DNA of 64,000 nt from Curtobacterium sp. VKM Ac-2865 (GTDB taxonomy: Bacteria; Actinomycetota; Actinomycetes; Actinomycetales; Microbacteriaceae), in contig NZ_JADKRZ010000003.1 in the NCBI RefSeq assembly GCF_015350905.1, positions 310,001 to 374,000 on the forward strand, in the 5' to 3' direction. Each line of letters starts with the position of its first letter. Position 1 is the stretch's first letter. This document shows positions 42,980-52,258 of this stretch, piece by piece. A program made the translations under genes and the position numbers. The notes beneath the pieces are model-generated. The model did no database searches. It saw only the letters and a program-made list of their open reading frames with translations, and was not told the origin of the DNA.

Positions 42980-43986
42980 CCAGCCGCAACGACGACGACG
43001 CAGACCTCGCACCGGTCACTGACCTGTTCGGTGCGAGGTCCCGTCGTCGCGCGGGGGCGTCCGGCACCCAGGACGACACGGCTCCGGTGTCGTCGGAGTC
43101 GGCACCTCCGTCGGAGTCGTCTCCTCTGTCCGAGTCGTCGCATGCGTCGCCGTCACGCCCGGCGTCATCGTCGTCCCGGATCGCTCCGGTCGCCGACATC
43201 TCCGGCATCGACCCCGCCGGTGCTCCCGTGCTCGACGACGGTGATGCCGACGTCGACGACACGATGGACGCCGACGCGGACAGCCCGGTGCCGATCGGGG
43301 GACCCCGCGGGCAGGCCACCTGGGTGTCGCCGGTCGTCGGGGACGGCTCCGGTCGTGCCGCCCGGGCCGAACAGTCCGGGTACGACGACGACGGTGCCGA
43401 CGCGACGACCGCCTCGGTCTTCTCGATCAGCGGGGGCGAGGAGATCGACCCCGCTGACGCACCCCGTCCACTCGACGAGCAGCGCGCCGATGCCGAACGG
43501 CTCAGCATGCGTGCGCTCGGACGCAAGGGCGTGAGCGAGTCCGAGCTCCGGACGATGCTCCGGGGCAGCGACCTCGACCCCGACGTCGTGGAGCACGAGG
43601 TCGAACGGCTCACCCGGGTGGGGCTGCTCGACGACGTGGCGCTGGCCACCGACCTGGTGGACCGGTTGCACGACCGCAAGGGCCTCGGCCGGCAGGGCGT
43701 CGTCGCGGAACTCCGGCGCCGGGGCATCGGCGCCGAGGCGATCGACGCGGCGCTTGATGCCGCGACGGACGACGAGGACGACGAGTTCGTCCGGGCGATC
43801 GAACTCGCGCAGAAGCGGATCGGCCAGCTCCGCGGACTCGACCGCGCCACGGCAGAGCGACGACTCTCCGGGTTCCTCATGCGCAAGGGCTACAACGGCG
43901 GCGTGGTCCGGATCGCGGTCGAACGCGCGCTCGACGGCGGCGGTCCGAAGCCCGGTGGGCCCCGGGGCACCGTCCGGTTCGAGTAG
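42976..43986 (+). CDS. recX: RecX regulatory protein with a long acidic N-terminal extension
   Basis: A 336-residue protein whose C-terminal half (about 165-320) is a normal RecX with its helical repeats ([20 protein letters not shown]...[17 protein letters not shown]...[17 protein letters not shown]). RecX binds RecA filaments and limits recombination. The first 165 residues are unusual: Ser/Pro/Asp/Glu rich, low complexity and probably disordered. Typical RecX proteins are 150-270 residues. GTG 42976 overlaps the recA stop, so the two are coupled. The extension may be over-predicted at its start, but the overlap supports it. Confidence 0.88.
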   Translation: MTSRNDDDADLAPVTDLFGARSRRRAGASGTQDDTAPVSSESAPPSESSPLSESSHASPSRPASSSSRIAPVADISGIDPAGAPVLDDGDADVDDTMDADADSPVPIGGPRGQATWVSPVVGDGSGRAARAEQSGYDDDGADATTASVFSISGGEEIDPADAPRPLDEQRADAERLSMRALGRKGVSESELRTMLRGSDLDPDVVEHEVERLTRVGLLDDVALATDLVDRLHDRKGLGRQGVVAELRRRGIGAEAIDAALDAATDDEDDEFVRAIELAQKRIGQLRGLDRATAERRLSGFLMRKGYNGGVVRIAVERALDGGGPKPGGPRGTVRFE

Positions 43987-44021
43987 CGACGGACGGCGGC
44001 CATGGTCGGGTGCCTGCGAAT

Positions 44022-44027
44022 TACACT
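44022..44027 (+). promoter_or_regulatory. -10 element (TACACT) for miaB
   Basis: It ends nine bases before ATG 44037. This argues against the longer reading frame from GTG 44010, which would lie upstream of the transcription start. Confidence 0.5.
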
Positions 44028-44036
44028 GTGACGACC

Positions 44037-45530
44037 ATGGCCACCGTCGCAGCGCGCCCGCGCACCTACGAAGTCCGCACCTACGGGTGCCAGATGAACG
44101 TGCACGACTCGGAACGGCTCAGCGGGTCGCTGCAGGCCTCCGGGTACGTGGCCGCCGACGGCGAGCAGGCCGACGTCGTCGTGATCAACACCTGCGCGGT
44201 GCGTGAGAACGCCGACAAGCGGCTCTACGGCAACCTCGGGCTGCTCGCCGGCATCAAGCGCGAGCACCCCGGCATGCAGATCGCGGTCGGCGGGTGCCTG
44301 GCGCAGAAGGACAAGGCCGTCATCCTCGAGAAGGCGCCGTGGGTGGACGTCGTCTTCGGAACGCACAACATGGGCTCCTTGCCGACCATGCTCGAGCGGG
44401 CGCGGCACAACGGCGAGGCGCAGCTCGAGATCCTCGAGTCGCTCGACGTCTTCCCGTCGACGCTGCCGACCAAGCGCGAGTCGACGCACAGCGGCTGGGT
44501 GTCGATCTCCGTCGGCTGCAACAACACCTGCACGTTCTGCATCGTGCCGTCGCTCCGCGGCAAGGAGAAGGACCGTCGCCCCGGGGACGTCCTCGCGGAG
44601 GTCCAGGCCCTCGTCGACGACGGCGCGATCGAGGTCACGCTGCTCGGGCAGAACGTGAACTCCTACGGGGTCGAGTTCGGGGACCGCCAGGCGTTCGGCA
44701 AGCTCCTCCGTGCCACGGGGCAGATCGAGGGCCTCGAACGCGTGCGCTTCACGAGCCCGCACCCTGCGGCGTTCACCGACGACGTCATCGACGCGATGGC
44801 CGAGACGCCGAACGTGATGCCGCAGCTCCACATGCCGCTGCAGTCGGGGTCCGACCGGGTCCTCAAGGCCATGCGGCGCAGCTACCGCGGCGAGCGGTTC
44901 CTGGGGATCCTCGACCGGGTGCGCGCGGCGATGCCGCACGCGGCCATCTCGACCGACATCATCGTCGGCTTCCCCGGCGAGACCGAGGCGGACTTCGAGG
45001 ACACGCTCCGCGTGGTCGAGGCGGCGCGCTTCGCGACGGCCTTCACGTTCCAGTACTCCATCCGCCCCGGCACGCCCGCGGCGACGATGGACGACCAGCT
45101 CCCGAAGGAGATCGTCCAGGCGCGCTACGAGCGGCTCGTGGCGCTGCAGGAGCGGATCACCGCCGAGGAGAACGCGAAGCAGGTCGGTCGCACGGTCGAG
45201 GTCCTCGTCGCGACGGGGGAGGGCAAGAAGGACGAGGCCACCCGACGGCTCTCCGGCCGCGCCGAGGACTCCCGTCTGGTGCACTTCGCCGTCCCGGCGG
45301 GTTCGGACATCCCCCGACCGGGCGACGTCGTCACGGTGGAGGTCACCCGGTCGGCGCCGCACTTCCTCATCGCCGACGGTGACGCACCCTTGCGCATCCG
45401 CCGTACCCGTGCCGGCGAGGCCTGGGACCGCGCCGCGGCCGAGTCCTGCGGCGTCCCCACGCCCGTGGCACCCGGCAGCGGACCGAAGCCCGTCTCGCTG
45501 GGCCTGCCGTCGCTCCGTGTCGGACGCTGA
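44037..45530 (+). CDS. miaB: tRNA-2-methylthio-N6-dimethylallyladenosine synthase
   Basis: A 497-residue radical-SAM methylthiotransferase that adds the 2-methylthio group to i6A37 in tRNAs. The N-terminal UPF0004 domain has [18 protein letters not shown] and the Cys residues of [12 protein letters not shown] and VGGCLAQKD. The radical-SAM cluster motif C-N-N-T-C-T-F-C is near residues 161-168. A C-terminal TRAM-like region ends in [18 protein letters not shown]. It overlaps miaA by 14 bases, so both steps of the same modification are made together. Confidence 0.96.
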   Translation: MATVAARPRTYEVRTYGCQMNVHDSERLSGSLQASGYVAADGEQADVVVINTCAVRENADKRLYGNLGLLAGIKREHPGMQIAVGGCLAQKDKAVILEKAPWVDVVFGTHNMGSLPTMLERARHNGEAQLEILESLDVFPSTLPTKRESTHSGWVSISVGCNNTCTFCIVPSLRGKEKDRRPGDVLAEVQALVDDGAIEVTLLGQNVNSYGVEFGDRQAFGKLLRATGQIEGLERVRFTSPHPAAFTDDVIDAMAETPNVMPQLHMPLQSGSDRVLKAMRRSYRGERFLGILDRVRAAMPHAAISTDIIVGFPGETEADFEDTLRVVEAARFATAFTFQYSIRPGTPAATMDDQLPKEIVQARYERLVALQERITAEENAKQVGRTVEVLVATGEGKKDEATRRLSGRAEDSRLVHFAVPAGSDIPRPGDVVTVEVTRSAPHFLIADGDAPLRIRRTRAGEAWDRAAAESCGVPTPVAPGSGPKPVSLGLPSLRVGR

Positions 45531-46455
45531 GACAACAGGGCGGCTGATCGCGGTCGTCGGGGCCACCGGGACGGGCAAGTCCGACCTCGCGATCGCGATC
45601 GCCGACCGGCACCGCGACCAGGGCCGTCCGGCCGAGATCGTCAACGCCGACGCGATGCAGTTCTACCGGGGGATGGACATCGGCACCGCGAAGGTGCCCG
45701 TCTCCGAGCGGCACGGCATCCCGCACCACCAGCTCGACGTGCTCGACGTCACGGACGAGGCCAGCGTCGCCGCCTACCAGCGCGACGCCCGGACGACGAT
45801 CGCCCGCGTGCTGGACGACGGTGGCGTCGCCGTGCTCGTCGGCGGCAGCGGCCTGTACGTGTCCTCGGTGCTGCACGACCTCGACTTCCCGGGCACCGAC
45901 CCGGAGCTCCGCCGTGCGCTCGAGCAGGAACACGAGGACCACGGGCCGGCCCCGCTGCTCGCCCGGCTGCGGGACCTCGACCCCGCGGCGGCCGCGACCA
46001 TAGACGCCCGCAACCCGCGGCGGCTGATCCGCGCCGTCGAGATCGCGAGCCGGTCGGACCGCGTCACCACGAGCCTCCCGTCCGCGCCCCGCGCCTGGCG
46101 ACCGGCCCGGGTGCTGCACCTGCGGCGTGACCGCGAGCAGCTCGTCGCCGCCCTCCACGCGCGCGCCGCCCGCATGTTCCAGGGCGGCCTGGTCGACGAG
46201 GTCGCCGCCCTGCGCGACCGCGGACTGGAACAGGGCCGGACCGCACGGGCGGCGATCGGCTACGCGCAGGCGCTCGACGTGCTCCGCGGTGACGCGACCG
46301 TCGAGGACGCGGTGGAGGCCACCGGCATCGCGACCAGGAAGTACGCGCGACGGCAGGTGTCGTGGTTCCGTCGGTACGCCGAGGCCGAGGAGCTCGACGT
46401 GACGGGGGCGGACCGGGACGGCCTGACGGCGGTGGCCCGTAGGATCGTGCCGTGA
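45517..46455 (+). CDS. miaA: tRNA dimethylallyltransferase
   Basis: A 312-residue prenyltransferase that forms i6A37, the substrate of MiaB. The P-loop GATGTGKSD is near the N-terminus, followed by [19 protein letters not shown] with the catalytic Asp, [22 protein letters not shown] and QVSWFRR. I use GTG 45517, inside the end of miaB. Its own stop overlaps dapF (GTGA). The miaB-miaA-dapF-hflX order is conserved in actinobacteria. Confidence 0.95.
   Translation: MSDAETTGRLIAVVGATGTGKSDLAIAIADRHRDQGRPAEIVNADAMQFYRGMDIGTAKVPVSERHGIPHHQLDVLDVTDEASVAAYQRDARTTIARVLDDGGVAVLVGGSGLYVSSVLHDLDFPGTDPELRRALEQEHEDHGPAPLLARLRDLDPAAAATIDARNPRRLIRAVEIASRSDRVTTSLPSAPRAWRPARVLHLRRDREQLVAALHARAARMFQGGLVDEVAALRDRGLEQGRTARAAIGYAQALDVLRGDATVEDAVEATGIATRKYARRQVSWFRRYAEAEELDVTGADRDGLTAVARRIVP
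46440..46445 (+). promoter_or_regulatory. internal -10 element (TAGGAT) for dapF
   Basis: It lies within the end of miaA and ends six bases before the dapF GTG 46452. dapF could therefore be transcribed as a leaderless message in addition to the operon. Confidence 0.4.
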
Positions 46456-47342
46456 CCGAGCTGCACTTCACCAAGGGCCAGGGGACCGGCAACGACTTCG
46501 TCCTGTTCGCCGACCCCGACGCCACCGTCGACCTGACGCCGGACCGGATCCGCGCGATCGCCGACCGGCGCTTCGGCGTCGGCGCGGACGGTGTCATCCG
46601 TGCGGTGCGCTCCGATGCGATCGCGGAGGGCCGGGCGGTCCTCGCGCAGGCCCCCGAGGCCACCTGGTTCATGGACTACCACAACGCCGACGGCACGGTC
46701 GCGGAGATGTGCGGCAACGGCATCCGGGTGTTCGCGCGGTACCTGACCGAGTCCGGGCTCGTCGACCTGCAGCCCGGTGAGACGCTGTCGGTCGGCAGCC
46801 GCAAGGGCGTCGTCGACGTCCAGCGGCAAGCGAACGGGTTCGCGGCGGACCTCGGGCGATGGGGCCTGGGGATCGAGGGCGGCGGTGCGGACGACGTGCT
46901 CGTGCGCGCGAAGAACCTCGACCGTGCCCGGCCCGGTCTCGGCATCGACGTGGGCAACCCCCACGTGGTCGTGGCCGTGGCGACCGAGGACGAGCTCGCC
47001 GACCTCGACCTGACCTTCATCCCCGTGCTCGACCCCGCGCCGGCCGCCGGGGCGAACGTCGAGTTCGTGCTGCCGGGCGAGCCCCTGGTGCAGGACGGCA
47101 TCGGACAGATCACGATGCGGGTGCACGAGCGGGGCAGCGGCGAGACGCTGTCGTGCGGCACGGGTGCCGTGGCGGCTGCCCTGGCGACGCGGCACTGGGC
47201 GGGGTCGTCGGCACCGGACACCTGGCGCGTGCGGGTCCCCGGTGGGGTGCTGACCGTGCGGATGTTCGCGGCGGAGGACGGCGAGCACGTGTCGCTGGCC
47301 GGTCCTGCCGAGCTGGTGTTCTCGGGGGACCTGACGGTCTGA
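46452..47342 (+). CDS. dapF: diaminopimelate epimerase
   Basis: A 296-residue cofactor-independent epimerase converting LL- to meso-diaminopimelate. The two catalytic cysteines are in [10 protein letters not shown] and [12 protein letters not shown], and the substrate motifs [19 protein letters not shown] and GNPHVVV are intact. It supplies peptidoglycan cross-links and lysine. Start GTG 46452 overlaps the miaA stop. dapA and dapB lie 12-16 kb upstream in this window. Confidence 0.97.
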   Translation: MTELHFTKGQGTGNDFVLFADPDATVDLTPDRIRAIADRRFGVGADGVIRAVRSDAIAEGRAVLAQAPEATWFMDYHNADGTVAEMCGNGIRVFARYLTESGLVDLQPGETLSVGSRKGVVDVQRQANGFAADLGRWGLGIEGGGADDVLVRAKNLDRARPGLGIDVGNPHVVVAVATEDELADLDLTFIPVLDPAPAAGANVEFVLPGEPLVQDGIGQITMRVHERGSGETLSCGTGAVAAALATRHWAGSSAPDTWRVRVPGGVLTVRMFAAEDGEHVSLAGPAELVFSGDLTV

Positions 47343-47429
47343 CAGGCGGGCGGCCGGGCTGTCGGGCGTCGCACACGGTGCCGCCTGGTCCGCGTGGTGC
47401 GCGGTCCCGCACTCGGTGCGAGGCCGCCG

Positions 47430-47480
47430 TGGCGCACGGGGTGCACAAGCTCGCACCGGCTGAGCGATCACGCACGGTGC
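47430..47480 (+). repeat. diverged copy of the 51-bp core of the intergenic repeat
   Basis: It contains CTCGCACCGGCTGAGCGA and matches 8945-8995 at about 41 of 51 positions without gaps by hand. An upstream CGTGGTGCGCGGTC also matches but is separated by an extra block of about 20 bases. Confidence 0.55.
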
Positions 47481-47507
47481 TGCCGCCCGCCCGAGCCGAC
47501 GCGCGAG

Positions 47508-47539
47508 CCGCAGCCGCGCTGCTCCGCAGCCGCGCTACT
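47508..47539. repeat. 16-bp tandem duplication at the end of the methyltransferase gene
   Basis: CCGCAGCCGCGCTGCT is followed by CCGCAGCCGCGCTACT. The second unit contains the minus-strand stop codon at 47535-47537. Confidence 0.6.
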
Positions 47540-48149
47540 CCGCCGTGCGCCGCACCCGCAGCACGCGGAACCCCTTGTCCGTCGTCGCCCGGGTGACCTC
47601 GTACGACGCCCCGAGTGCCTCGTGCAGCCACTTCTGCAGGGAGTCCCCGCCGAGGTCCTTCGAGACGACGAGCCAGGCGTCGCCCGAGACCTCGAGCCGG
47701 GGGAGCCAGGTCAGCAGGATCGCGTGGAGTTCGTCCTTGCCCACACGGATCGGCGGGTTCGACCAGATCGTGCGGAAGCGCAGGTCAGCAGGGACCTCGG
47801 ACGGCAGCGCGATCGACACGTTCGATGCGCCGGCCGTCGCCGCGTTCTGCCGCGCGAGGTCCAGCACCCGCTCGTTGACGTCGACGCCCCACACCTGCGT
47901 GTCCGGAGAACGCAGGGCCATGGTGATCGCGATCGGCCCCCAGCCGCAGCCGACGTCGAGCAGGGCGCCGTCGGCAGCAGGAGCCGGCACCGCGTTCAGC
48001 AGCACCCGGGTGCCGCGGTCGAGCCCGTCCGGGCTGAAGACCCCGGCGGCGGTGGTCAGCGACAGCGAACGCCCCGCCAGCGTGACCTCGATCTGCCGCG
48101 GTCGCGCCTGGCTCTCCGGGGTGGCCGAGAAGTAGTGGTCGTTCGCCAT
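47535..48149 (-). CDS. RsmC-like class I SAM methyltransferase
   Basis: A 204-residue methyltransferase of the small-RsmC/MTS type. The SAM loop LLDVGCGWGPIAITMAL and acidic VWGVDVNERVLDLAR are followed by the catalytic NPPIRVGK (an NPPF/Y variant), typical of rRNA guanine-N2 methyltransferases. The C-terminal GDAWLVVSKDLGGDSLQKWL fits the family. It lacks the N-terminal duplicate domain of E. coli RsmC, as is normal for this group. The rRNA target is inferred. The leaderless-type -10 TACGGT at 48156-48161 lies six bases before the ATG. Confidence 0.85.
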   Translation of the reverse strand: MANDHYFSATPESQARPRQIEVTLAGRSLSLTTAAGVFSPDGLDRGTRVLLNAVPAPAADGALLDVGCGWGPIAITMALRSPDTQVWGVDVNERVLDLARQNAATAGASNVSIALPSEVPADLRFRTIWSNPPIRVGKDELHAILLTWLPRLEVSGDAWLVVSKDLGGDSLQKWLHEALGASYEVTRATTDKGFRVLRVRRTAE

Positions 48150-48155
48150 GGAAGA

Positions 48156-48201
48156 ACCGTACCGGGAACCCCGTGTGTCCCGAGGGCGCCGGAGGTACCC
48201 T
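48156..48201. promoter_or_regulatory. divergent promoters of the methyltransferase and hflX
   Basis: The minus-strand TACGGT (48161-48156) is six bases before ATG 48149. The plus-strand TACCCT (48196-48201) is nine bases before hflX ATG 48211. The two start codons are 61 bp apart. Confidence 0.5.
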
Positions 48202-48210
48202 GTGGACAGC

Positions 48211-49734
48211 ATGACGGAACCCAACAACCCAGCTGAAGGCGACGGCGTCGTCGAGCGCGTGCTGCGCAACGCCGACTCGCGAGCCAGCTCGTCCATCTTC
48301 GCCCCGGCGCAGGCCATCCAGACCCGATCGGTCGACGACCACGGCTGGTCCGGTGACGGCGACCAGTACGACCGCGAGGACCGCGCGGCGCTGCGTCGCG
48401 TCGCGGGCCTCTCCACCGAGCTCGAGGACGTCACCGAGGTCGAGTACCGGCAACTCCGGCTCGAGCAGGTCGTCCTCATCGGCGTCTACTCGCAGGGCCA
48501 CACCGCCGACGCCGAGAACTCCATGCGCGAGCTCGCCGCCCTCGCCGAGACCGCGGGCGCCGTCGTCCTCGACGGGCTCCTGCAGCGCCGGCCGAACCCC
48601 GACCCGTCGACGTACCTCGGCAAGGGCAAGGCCGAAGAGCTCGCGATGGTCGTCAAGGCCACCGGCGCCGACACCGTGATCGCCGACACCGAGCTCGCAC
48701 CGTCGCAGCGCCGTGCGCTGGAGGACGTGGTCAAGGTCAAGGTCATCGACCGGACGGCCGTCATCCTCGACATCTTCAGTCAGCACGCATCCACCCGCGA
48801 GGGCAAGGCGCAGGTCGAGCTCGCGCAGCTCGAGTACCTGCTGCCGCGTCTCCGTGGTTGGGGTGAGTCGATGTCCCGGCAGGCCGGCGGACAGGTCTCC
48901 GGCGGTGCCGGCATGGGTTCCCGTGGTCCCGGTGAGACGAAGATGGAGCTCGACCGTCGGAAGATCCACACCCGGATGGCGAAGCTCCGTCGGCAGATCG
49001 CCGGGTTCACCCCGGCCCGCGAGGCCAAGCGCGCCGACCGCAACCGCAACGAGGTGCCGAGCGTCGCCATCGCCGGCTACACCAACGCCGGCAAGTCCTC
49101 GCTGCTGAACCGCCTGACCAGCGCGGGCGTGCTCGTGCAGAACCAGCTCTTCGCGACCCTCGACGCCACGGTCCGCCGGACCGAGAGCACCAAGGGCCGC
49201 GAGTTCACGTTCGTCGACACGGTCGGCTTCGTCCGCAACCTGCCGCACCAGCTCGTCGAGGCCTTCCGCTCCACGCTCGAAGAGGTCGGCGAGGCCGACG
49301 TCATCGTCCACGTGGTCGACGGGTCGCACCCGGACCCCGCGGCCCAGCTGGCGACGGTGCGCGAGGTCATCGGCGACGTCGGAGCGCGTGACATCCCCGA
49401 GATCGTCGCCTTCAACAAGGCCGACCTCATCGACGACACGCAGCGCATGGTGCTCGTCGGGCTCGCCCCGGACGCCGTGTTCGTCTCCGCGCGCACCGGC
49501 GAGGGCATCCCCGAGCTGCTGCGCGCGATCGAGGACCGGCTCCCCGAGCCCGACGTCGAGCTCACGGTCGTGGTGCCGTACGACCGCGGCGACCTGGTCT
49601 CGCACCTGCACGACGCGGGATCGGTCGAGTCCGTCGACTACGTCGAGAACGGCACGCGCCTGCGGGTCCGCGTCTTCCAGCGGCAGGTCTCCGAGCTCGA
49701 CCCCTACGTGGTCGCGCCGGTCGCGTCCGTCTGA
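48211..49734 (+). CDS. hflX: GTPase HflX
   Basis: A 507-residue ribosome-associated GTPase that splits stalled 70S ribosomes under stress. The N-terminal HflX domain has DGLLQRRPNPDPSTYLGKGKAEEL and the glycine-rich RQAGGQVSGGAGMGSRGPGETKMELDRR linker. The G domain begins with GYTNAGKSSLLNRL near residue 289, then the switch and G3 block FVDTVGFVRNLPHQLVEAFRSTLEE and NKAD. About 70 extra acidic N-terminal residues are usual in actinobacterial HflX. A bidirectional hairpin separates it from convergent lexA. Confidence 0.95.
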   Translation: MTEPNNPAEGDGVVERVLRNADSRASSSIFAPAQAIQTRSVDDHGWSGDGDQYDREDRAALRRVAGLSTELEDVTEVEYRQLRLEQVVLIGVYSQGHTADAENSMRELAALAETAGAVVLDGLLQRRPNPDPSTYLGKGKAEELAMVVKATGADTVIADTELAPSQRRALEDVVKVKVIDRTAVILDIFSQHASTREGKAQVELAQLEYLLPRLRGWGESMSRQAGGQVSGGAGMGSRGPGETKMELDRRKIHTRMAKLRRQIAGFTPAREAKRADRNRNEVPSVAIAGYTNAGKSSLLNRLTSAGVLVQNQLFATLDATVRRTESTKGREFTFVDTVGFVRNLPHQLVEAFRSTLEEVGEADVIVHVVDGSHPDPAAQLATVREVIGDVGARDIPEIVAFNKADLIDDTQRMVLVGLAPDAVFVSARTGEGIPELLRAIEDRLPEPDVELTVVVPYDRGDLVSHLHDAGSVESVDYVENGTRLRVRVFQRQVSELDPYVVAPVASV

Positions 49735-49746
49735 CCCAGACCAGCC

Positions 49747-49798
49747 GAACGGCCAGGAGGCCCGACCTGCGTCCGCAGGGCGAGCCTCCTGGCCGTTC
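49747..49798. repeat. CAGGAGGC palindrome (family copy f), terminator between hflX and lexA
   Basis: Arms GAACGGCCAGGAGGC and GCCTCCTGGCCGTTC close a loop with its own small hairpin (CCTGC-gtcc-GCAGG). It is 12 bases past hflX and 26 bases past lexA, so it can serve both. Confidence 0.8.
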
Positions 49799-49824
49799 TG
49801 GGTTGCGTCCGGTGACCAGCGCGC

Positions 49825-50469
49825 TCAGAGTGAGCGGAGGACCGCCACGACCTTGCCGAGCACCGTGGCGGCGTCGCCGAGGATGGGCTCGAACGCGGTG
49901 TTGCGGGGGAGCAGCCACGTGTGGCCGTCCCGCTGCCGGAAGACCTTGACGGTCGCTTCCTCGTCGAGCATCGCGGCGACGATGTCGCCGTTCTCCGCGG
50001 TCTGCTGTGCACGGACGACGACCCAGTCGCCGTCGCAGATGGCGGCGTCGATCATCGACTCGCCGACGACCTTGAGCATGAAGAGGTCGCCCGTGCCGAC
50101 GAGCTGTCGGGGCAGCGGGATGATCTCGTCCACGTGCTGCTCGGCGGTGATGGGGACACCGGCGGCGATGCGGCCGACCAGGGGCACGAGCGTGGTGGCG
50201 TCGACGTCCGGGCCGTCGACGTCGGGCGTGGGCTCGTCGACCAGGACCTCGAGCGCCCGCGGGCGGTTCGGGTCGCGACGGATCCAGCCGCCGAGTTCGA
50301 GCTGTCCGAGCTGGTGGGAGACGCTCGACAGCGAGGAGAGCCCCGCGGCGTCGCCGATCTCGCGCATGCTCGGCGGGTAGCCCCGGCTGGCGATCGACGC
50401 TCGGATCGCGTCGAGGATCGCCTGCTGCTTCGCCGTCAGCGGTTTCTGGACCCGCAGTTCGTCCGCCAC
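49825..50469 (-). CDS. lexA: SOS repressor LexA
   Basis: A 214-residue repressor-protease. The winged helix-turn-helix is in residues 10-65 ([24 protein letters not shown]). The self-cleavage site Ala-Gly is A103-G104 in [10 protein letters not shown], the catalytic serine is S138 in GESMIDAAI, and the lysine is K175 in ATVKVF. Start GTG 50469 has GAGAAGG upstream. It is divergent from a LysM protein gene; LexA boxes in the 238-bp gap imply autoregulation and joint control. Confidence 0.98.
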   Translation of the reverse strand: MADELRVQKPLTAKQQAILDAIRASIASRGYPPSMREIGDAAGLSSLSSVSHQLGQLELGGWIRRDPNRPRALEVLVDEPTPDVDGPDVDATTLVPLVGRIAAGVPITAEQHVDEIIPLPRQLVGTGDLFMLKVVGESMIDAAICDGDWVVVRAQQTAENGDIVAAMLDEEATVKVFRQRDGHTWLLPRNTAFEPILGDAATVLGKVVAVLRSL

Positions 50470-50577
50470 GTCGTCTCGCCTTCTCGTCGGACCGTGGATG
50501 GCCGTCCCAGGAATGTCGGTGGTCCCCGTGAGACTTGTCCAAGTCAGTCGAAACAGTATCCGACCGCACTCTGCCGG

Positions 50578-50593
50578 ACAAACACCTGTTCGA
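50578..50593. promoter_or_regulatory. LexA box near lexA
   Basis: ACAAACACCTGTTCGA keeps AAC-N4-GTTCGA of the consensus, with one perfect half-site. It lies about 110 bases before the lexA start and suits autoregulation. Confidence 0.6.
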
Positions 50594-50651
50594 GCGTGTC
50601 GCACGAAAAAACGGCCCCGATCTGCCCCAGGGGACTTGTGCGTCGCACCGT

Positions 50652-50667
50652 TCGAACGTATGTTCGG
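50652..50667. promoter_or_regulatory. LexA box upstream of the LysM protein gene
   Basis: TCGAACGTATGTTCGG matches TCGAAC-N4-GTTCGA at all but the last position. It lies 40 bases before the LysM gene start, overlapping the expected promoter. Confidence 0.8.
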
Positions 50668-50707
50668 TACAGGGCTTCGGTTCTCCCGAGCAGGAAGGCA
50701 CAACGAC

Positions 50708-51100
50708 ATGAGCACCATCGGCGTCATCAACGGCAGCACGATCAGCGGCAGCGGCCTCGCTGGCATGCACGGCACGGTCGTTCGTTCACGGCTGCGCCTC
50801 ACCCGTCGTGGGCGCATGGTCTTCACCACGCTGGCAGCGCTGCCGGTGCTGGTCGGTGTCGCGGTCTTCGCGTTGAACGGTGGGCAGGCCTCGGCCGGCA
50901 ACACCTCCGCGGACGTGCACTTCCAGACCGTCACGGTCCAGCCGGGGGAGACCCTGTGGCAGCTGGCCGAAGAGACTGCCCCGAACGCCGACCCGCGTGA
51001 CTTCGTGCAGGACGTCGTGAGCCTCAACGCGCTCGACGGCTCCGGCGTGCAGGCCGGCGAGCAGCTCGCGATCCCCGCGAAGTACGCCGACACGAAGTAG
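50708..51100 (+). CDS. SOS-associated LysM membrane protein (YneA/ChiZ-like position)
   Basis: A 130-residue protein. A hydrophilic N-terminus of about 38 residues precedes one transmembrane helix (about 39-58), followed by an outside LysM domain ([50 protein letters not shown]) that binds peptidoglycan. AGGAAGG precedes ATG 50708. Its position divergent from lexA and the strong LexA box match the placing of YneA in Bacillus, DivS in Corynebacterium and Rv2719c in mycobacteria, which halt division after DNA damage. That role here is inferred from layout; the N-terminal sequence does not identify it. Confidence 0.85.
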   Translation: MSTIGVINGSTISGSGLAGMHGTVVRSRLRLTRRGRMVFTTLAALPVLVGVAVFALNGGQASAGNTSADVHFQTVTVQPGETLWQLAEETAPNADPRDFVQDVVSLNALDGSGVQAGEQLAIPAKYADTK

Positions 51101-51114
51101 TCCGTCCAGACGGC

Positions 51115-51132
51115 CGGGCGCTGAGCCGCCCG
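51115..51132. terminator. hairpin after the LysM protein gene
   Basis: CGGGCG-CTGAGC-CGCCCG, 15 bases past the stop and just before the hisC promoter. It is short, so only tentative. Confidence 0.4.
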
Positions 51133-51139
51133 ACCGCTC

Positions 51140-51145
51140 TACGAT
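51140..51145 (+). promoter_or_regulatory. -10 element (TACGAT) for hisC
   Basis: It ends six bases before GTG 51152; leaderless geometry for the first gene of the his operon. I see no attenuator or T-box. Confidence 0.55.
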
Positions 51146-51151
51146 GGATCG

Positions 51152-52258
51152 GTGGCATTCACGCTCGAAGACCTCCCGATCCGAGACGACCTCCGCGGTC
51201 AGAGCCCCTACGGCGCTCCGCAGAAGCACGTGCGCGTGCAGCTCAACGTCAACGAGAACACGCATCCCGTCCCGCAGGACGTCGCCGACGACATCGTCGA
51301 GTCGGTCCGCCGGGCGCTCGGCACGGTGAACCGCTACCCGGACCGGGAGTTCACCGAACTGCGTGAGTCCCTCGCCGGGTACCTCGGACACGGTCTCGAC
51401 GCGGAGCAGATCTGGGCCGCGAACGGCTCGAACGAGGTCATCCAGCAGCTCATGCAGGCCTTCGGCGGTCCGGGCCGCTCGGTCCTCGGGTTCCCGCCCA
51501 CCTACTCGATGCACTCGATCATCGCCTCGGGCACCGGCACACGCTGGATCCCCGCGGAACGGGACGCTGAGTTCCGGATCTCCCCGGAGACCGCGACGGC
51601 TGCCGTGCGCGAGCACCAGCCCGACATCGTCTTCCTGTGCGGGCCGAACAACCCCACCGGCACGCCCCTCGACCTCGCGACGATCGAGGCCGTCTACGAC
51701 GCCACCGACGGCATCGTGATGGTGGACGAGGCCTACGCCGAGTTCATGCCGGTGGGACAGCCGACGGCGCTCACCCTGCTGCCCGGACGCGAGCGCCTCG
51801 TGGTCTCCCGCACCATGAGCAAGGCCTTCGCCTTCGCCGGAGCCCGCGTCGGGTACCTCGCGGCGCACCCGGCCGTGGTCGACGCCCTGCGCCTGGTGCG
51901 TCTGCCCTACCACCTGTCGGCGCTGACCCAGGCGGCAGCGGTGGCTGCGCTCCGGCACGCGCCCGAGATGCTCGCGATGGTCGACGACATCCGCGGGCAG
52001 CGGGACCGCATGGTGACCGAGCTGCGCGCGATGGGCTACACGCCGCACGAGACGTGGTCGAACTTCGTCCTGTTCGGCGGCGTGGCCGACCCGCAGGCTG
52101 CGTTCGAGTCGCTGCTCGACCAGGACGTCATCATCCGCGACCTCGGCATCCCGAACCACCTCCGGGTGAGCGCGGGGACGGCGGAGGAGACCACCGCGTT
52201 CCTGGACGCCATGCGCCGGGTCGCCGCCGAACAGCCGCCGGTTAGGGTTGGAGCATGA
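51152..52258 (+). CDS. hisC: histidinol-phosphate aminotransferase
   Basis: A 368-residue PLP-dependent fold-type I aminotransferase. The Schiff-base lysine is near residue 223 in [19 protein letters not shown]. The motifs [34 protein letters not shown] and [10 protein letters not shown] are typical. It converts imidazole-acetol phosphate to histidinol phosphate. In some actinobacteria close paralogues act on phenylalanine, but operon context with hisB supports HisC. It overlaps hisB by four bases (ATGA). Confidence 0.95.
   Translation: MAFTLEDLPIRDDLRGQSPYGAPQKHVRVQLNVNENTHPVPQDVADDIVESVRRALGTVNRYPDREFTELRESLAGYLGHGLDAEQIWAANGSNEVIQQLMQAFGGPGRSVLGFPPTYSMHSIIASGTGTRWIPAERDAEFRISPETATAAVREHQPDIVFLCGPNNPTGTPLDLATIEAVYDATDGIVMVDEAYAEFMPVGQPTALTLLPGRERLVVSRTMSKAFAFAGARVGYLAAHPAVVDALRLVRLPYHLSALTQAAAVAALRHAPEMLAMVDDIRGQRDRMVTELRAMGYTPHETWSNFVLFGGVADPQAAFESLLDQDVIIRDLGIPNHLRVSAGTAEETTAFLDAMRRVAAEQPPVRVGA
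52243..52248 (+). promoter_or_regulatory. internal -10-like element (TAGGGT) before hisB
   Basis: It lies in the last codons of hisC and ends six bases before the hisB ATG 52255. GGAG in the same space could instead serve as the ribosome site. Confidence 0.35.
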
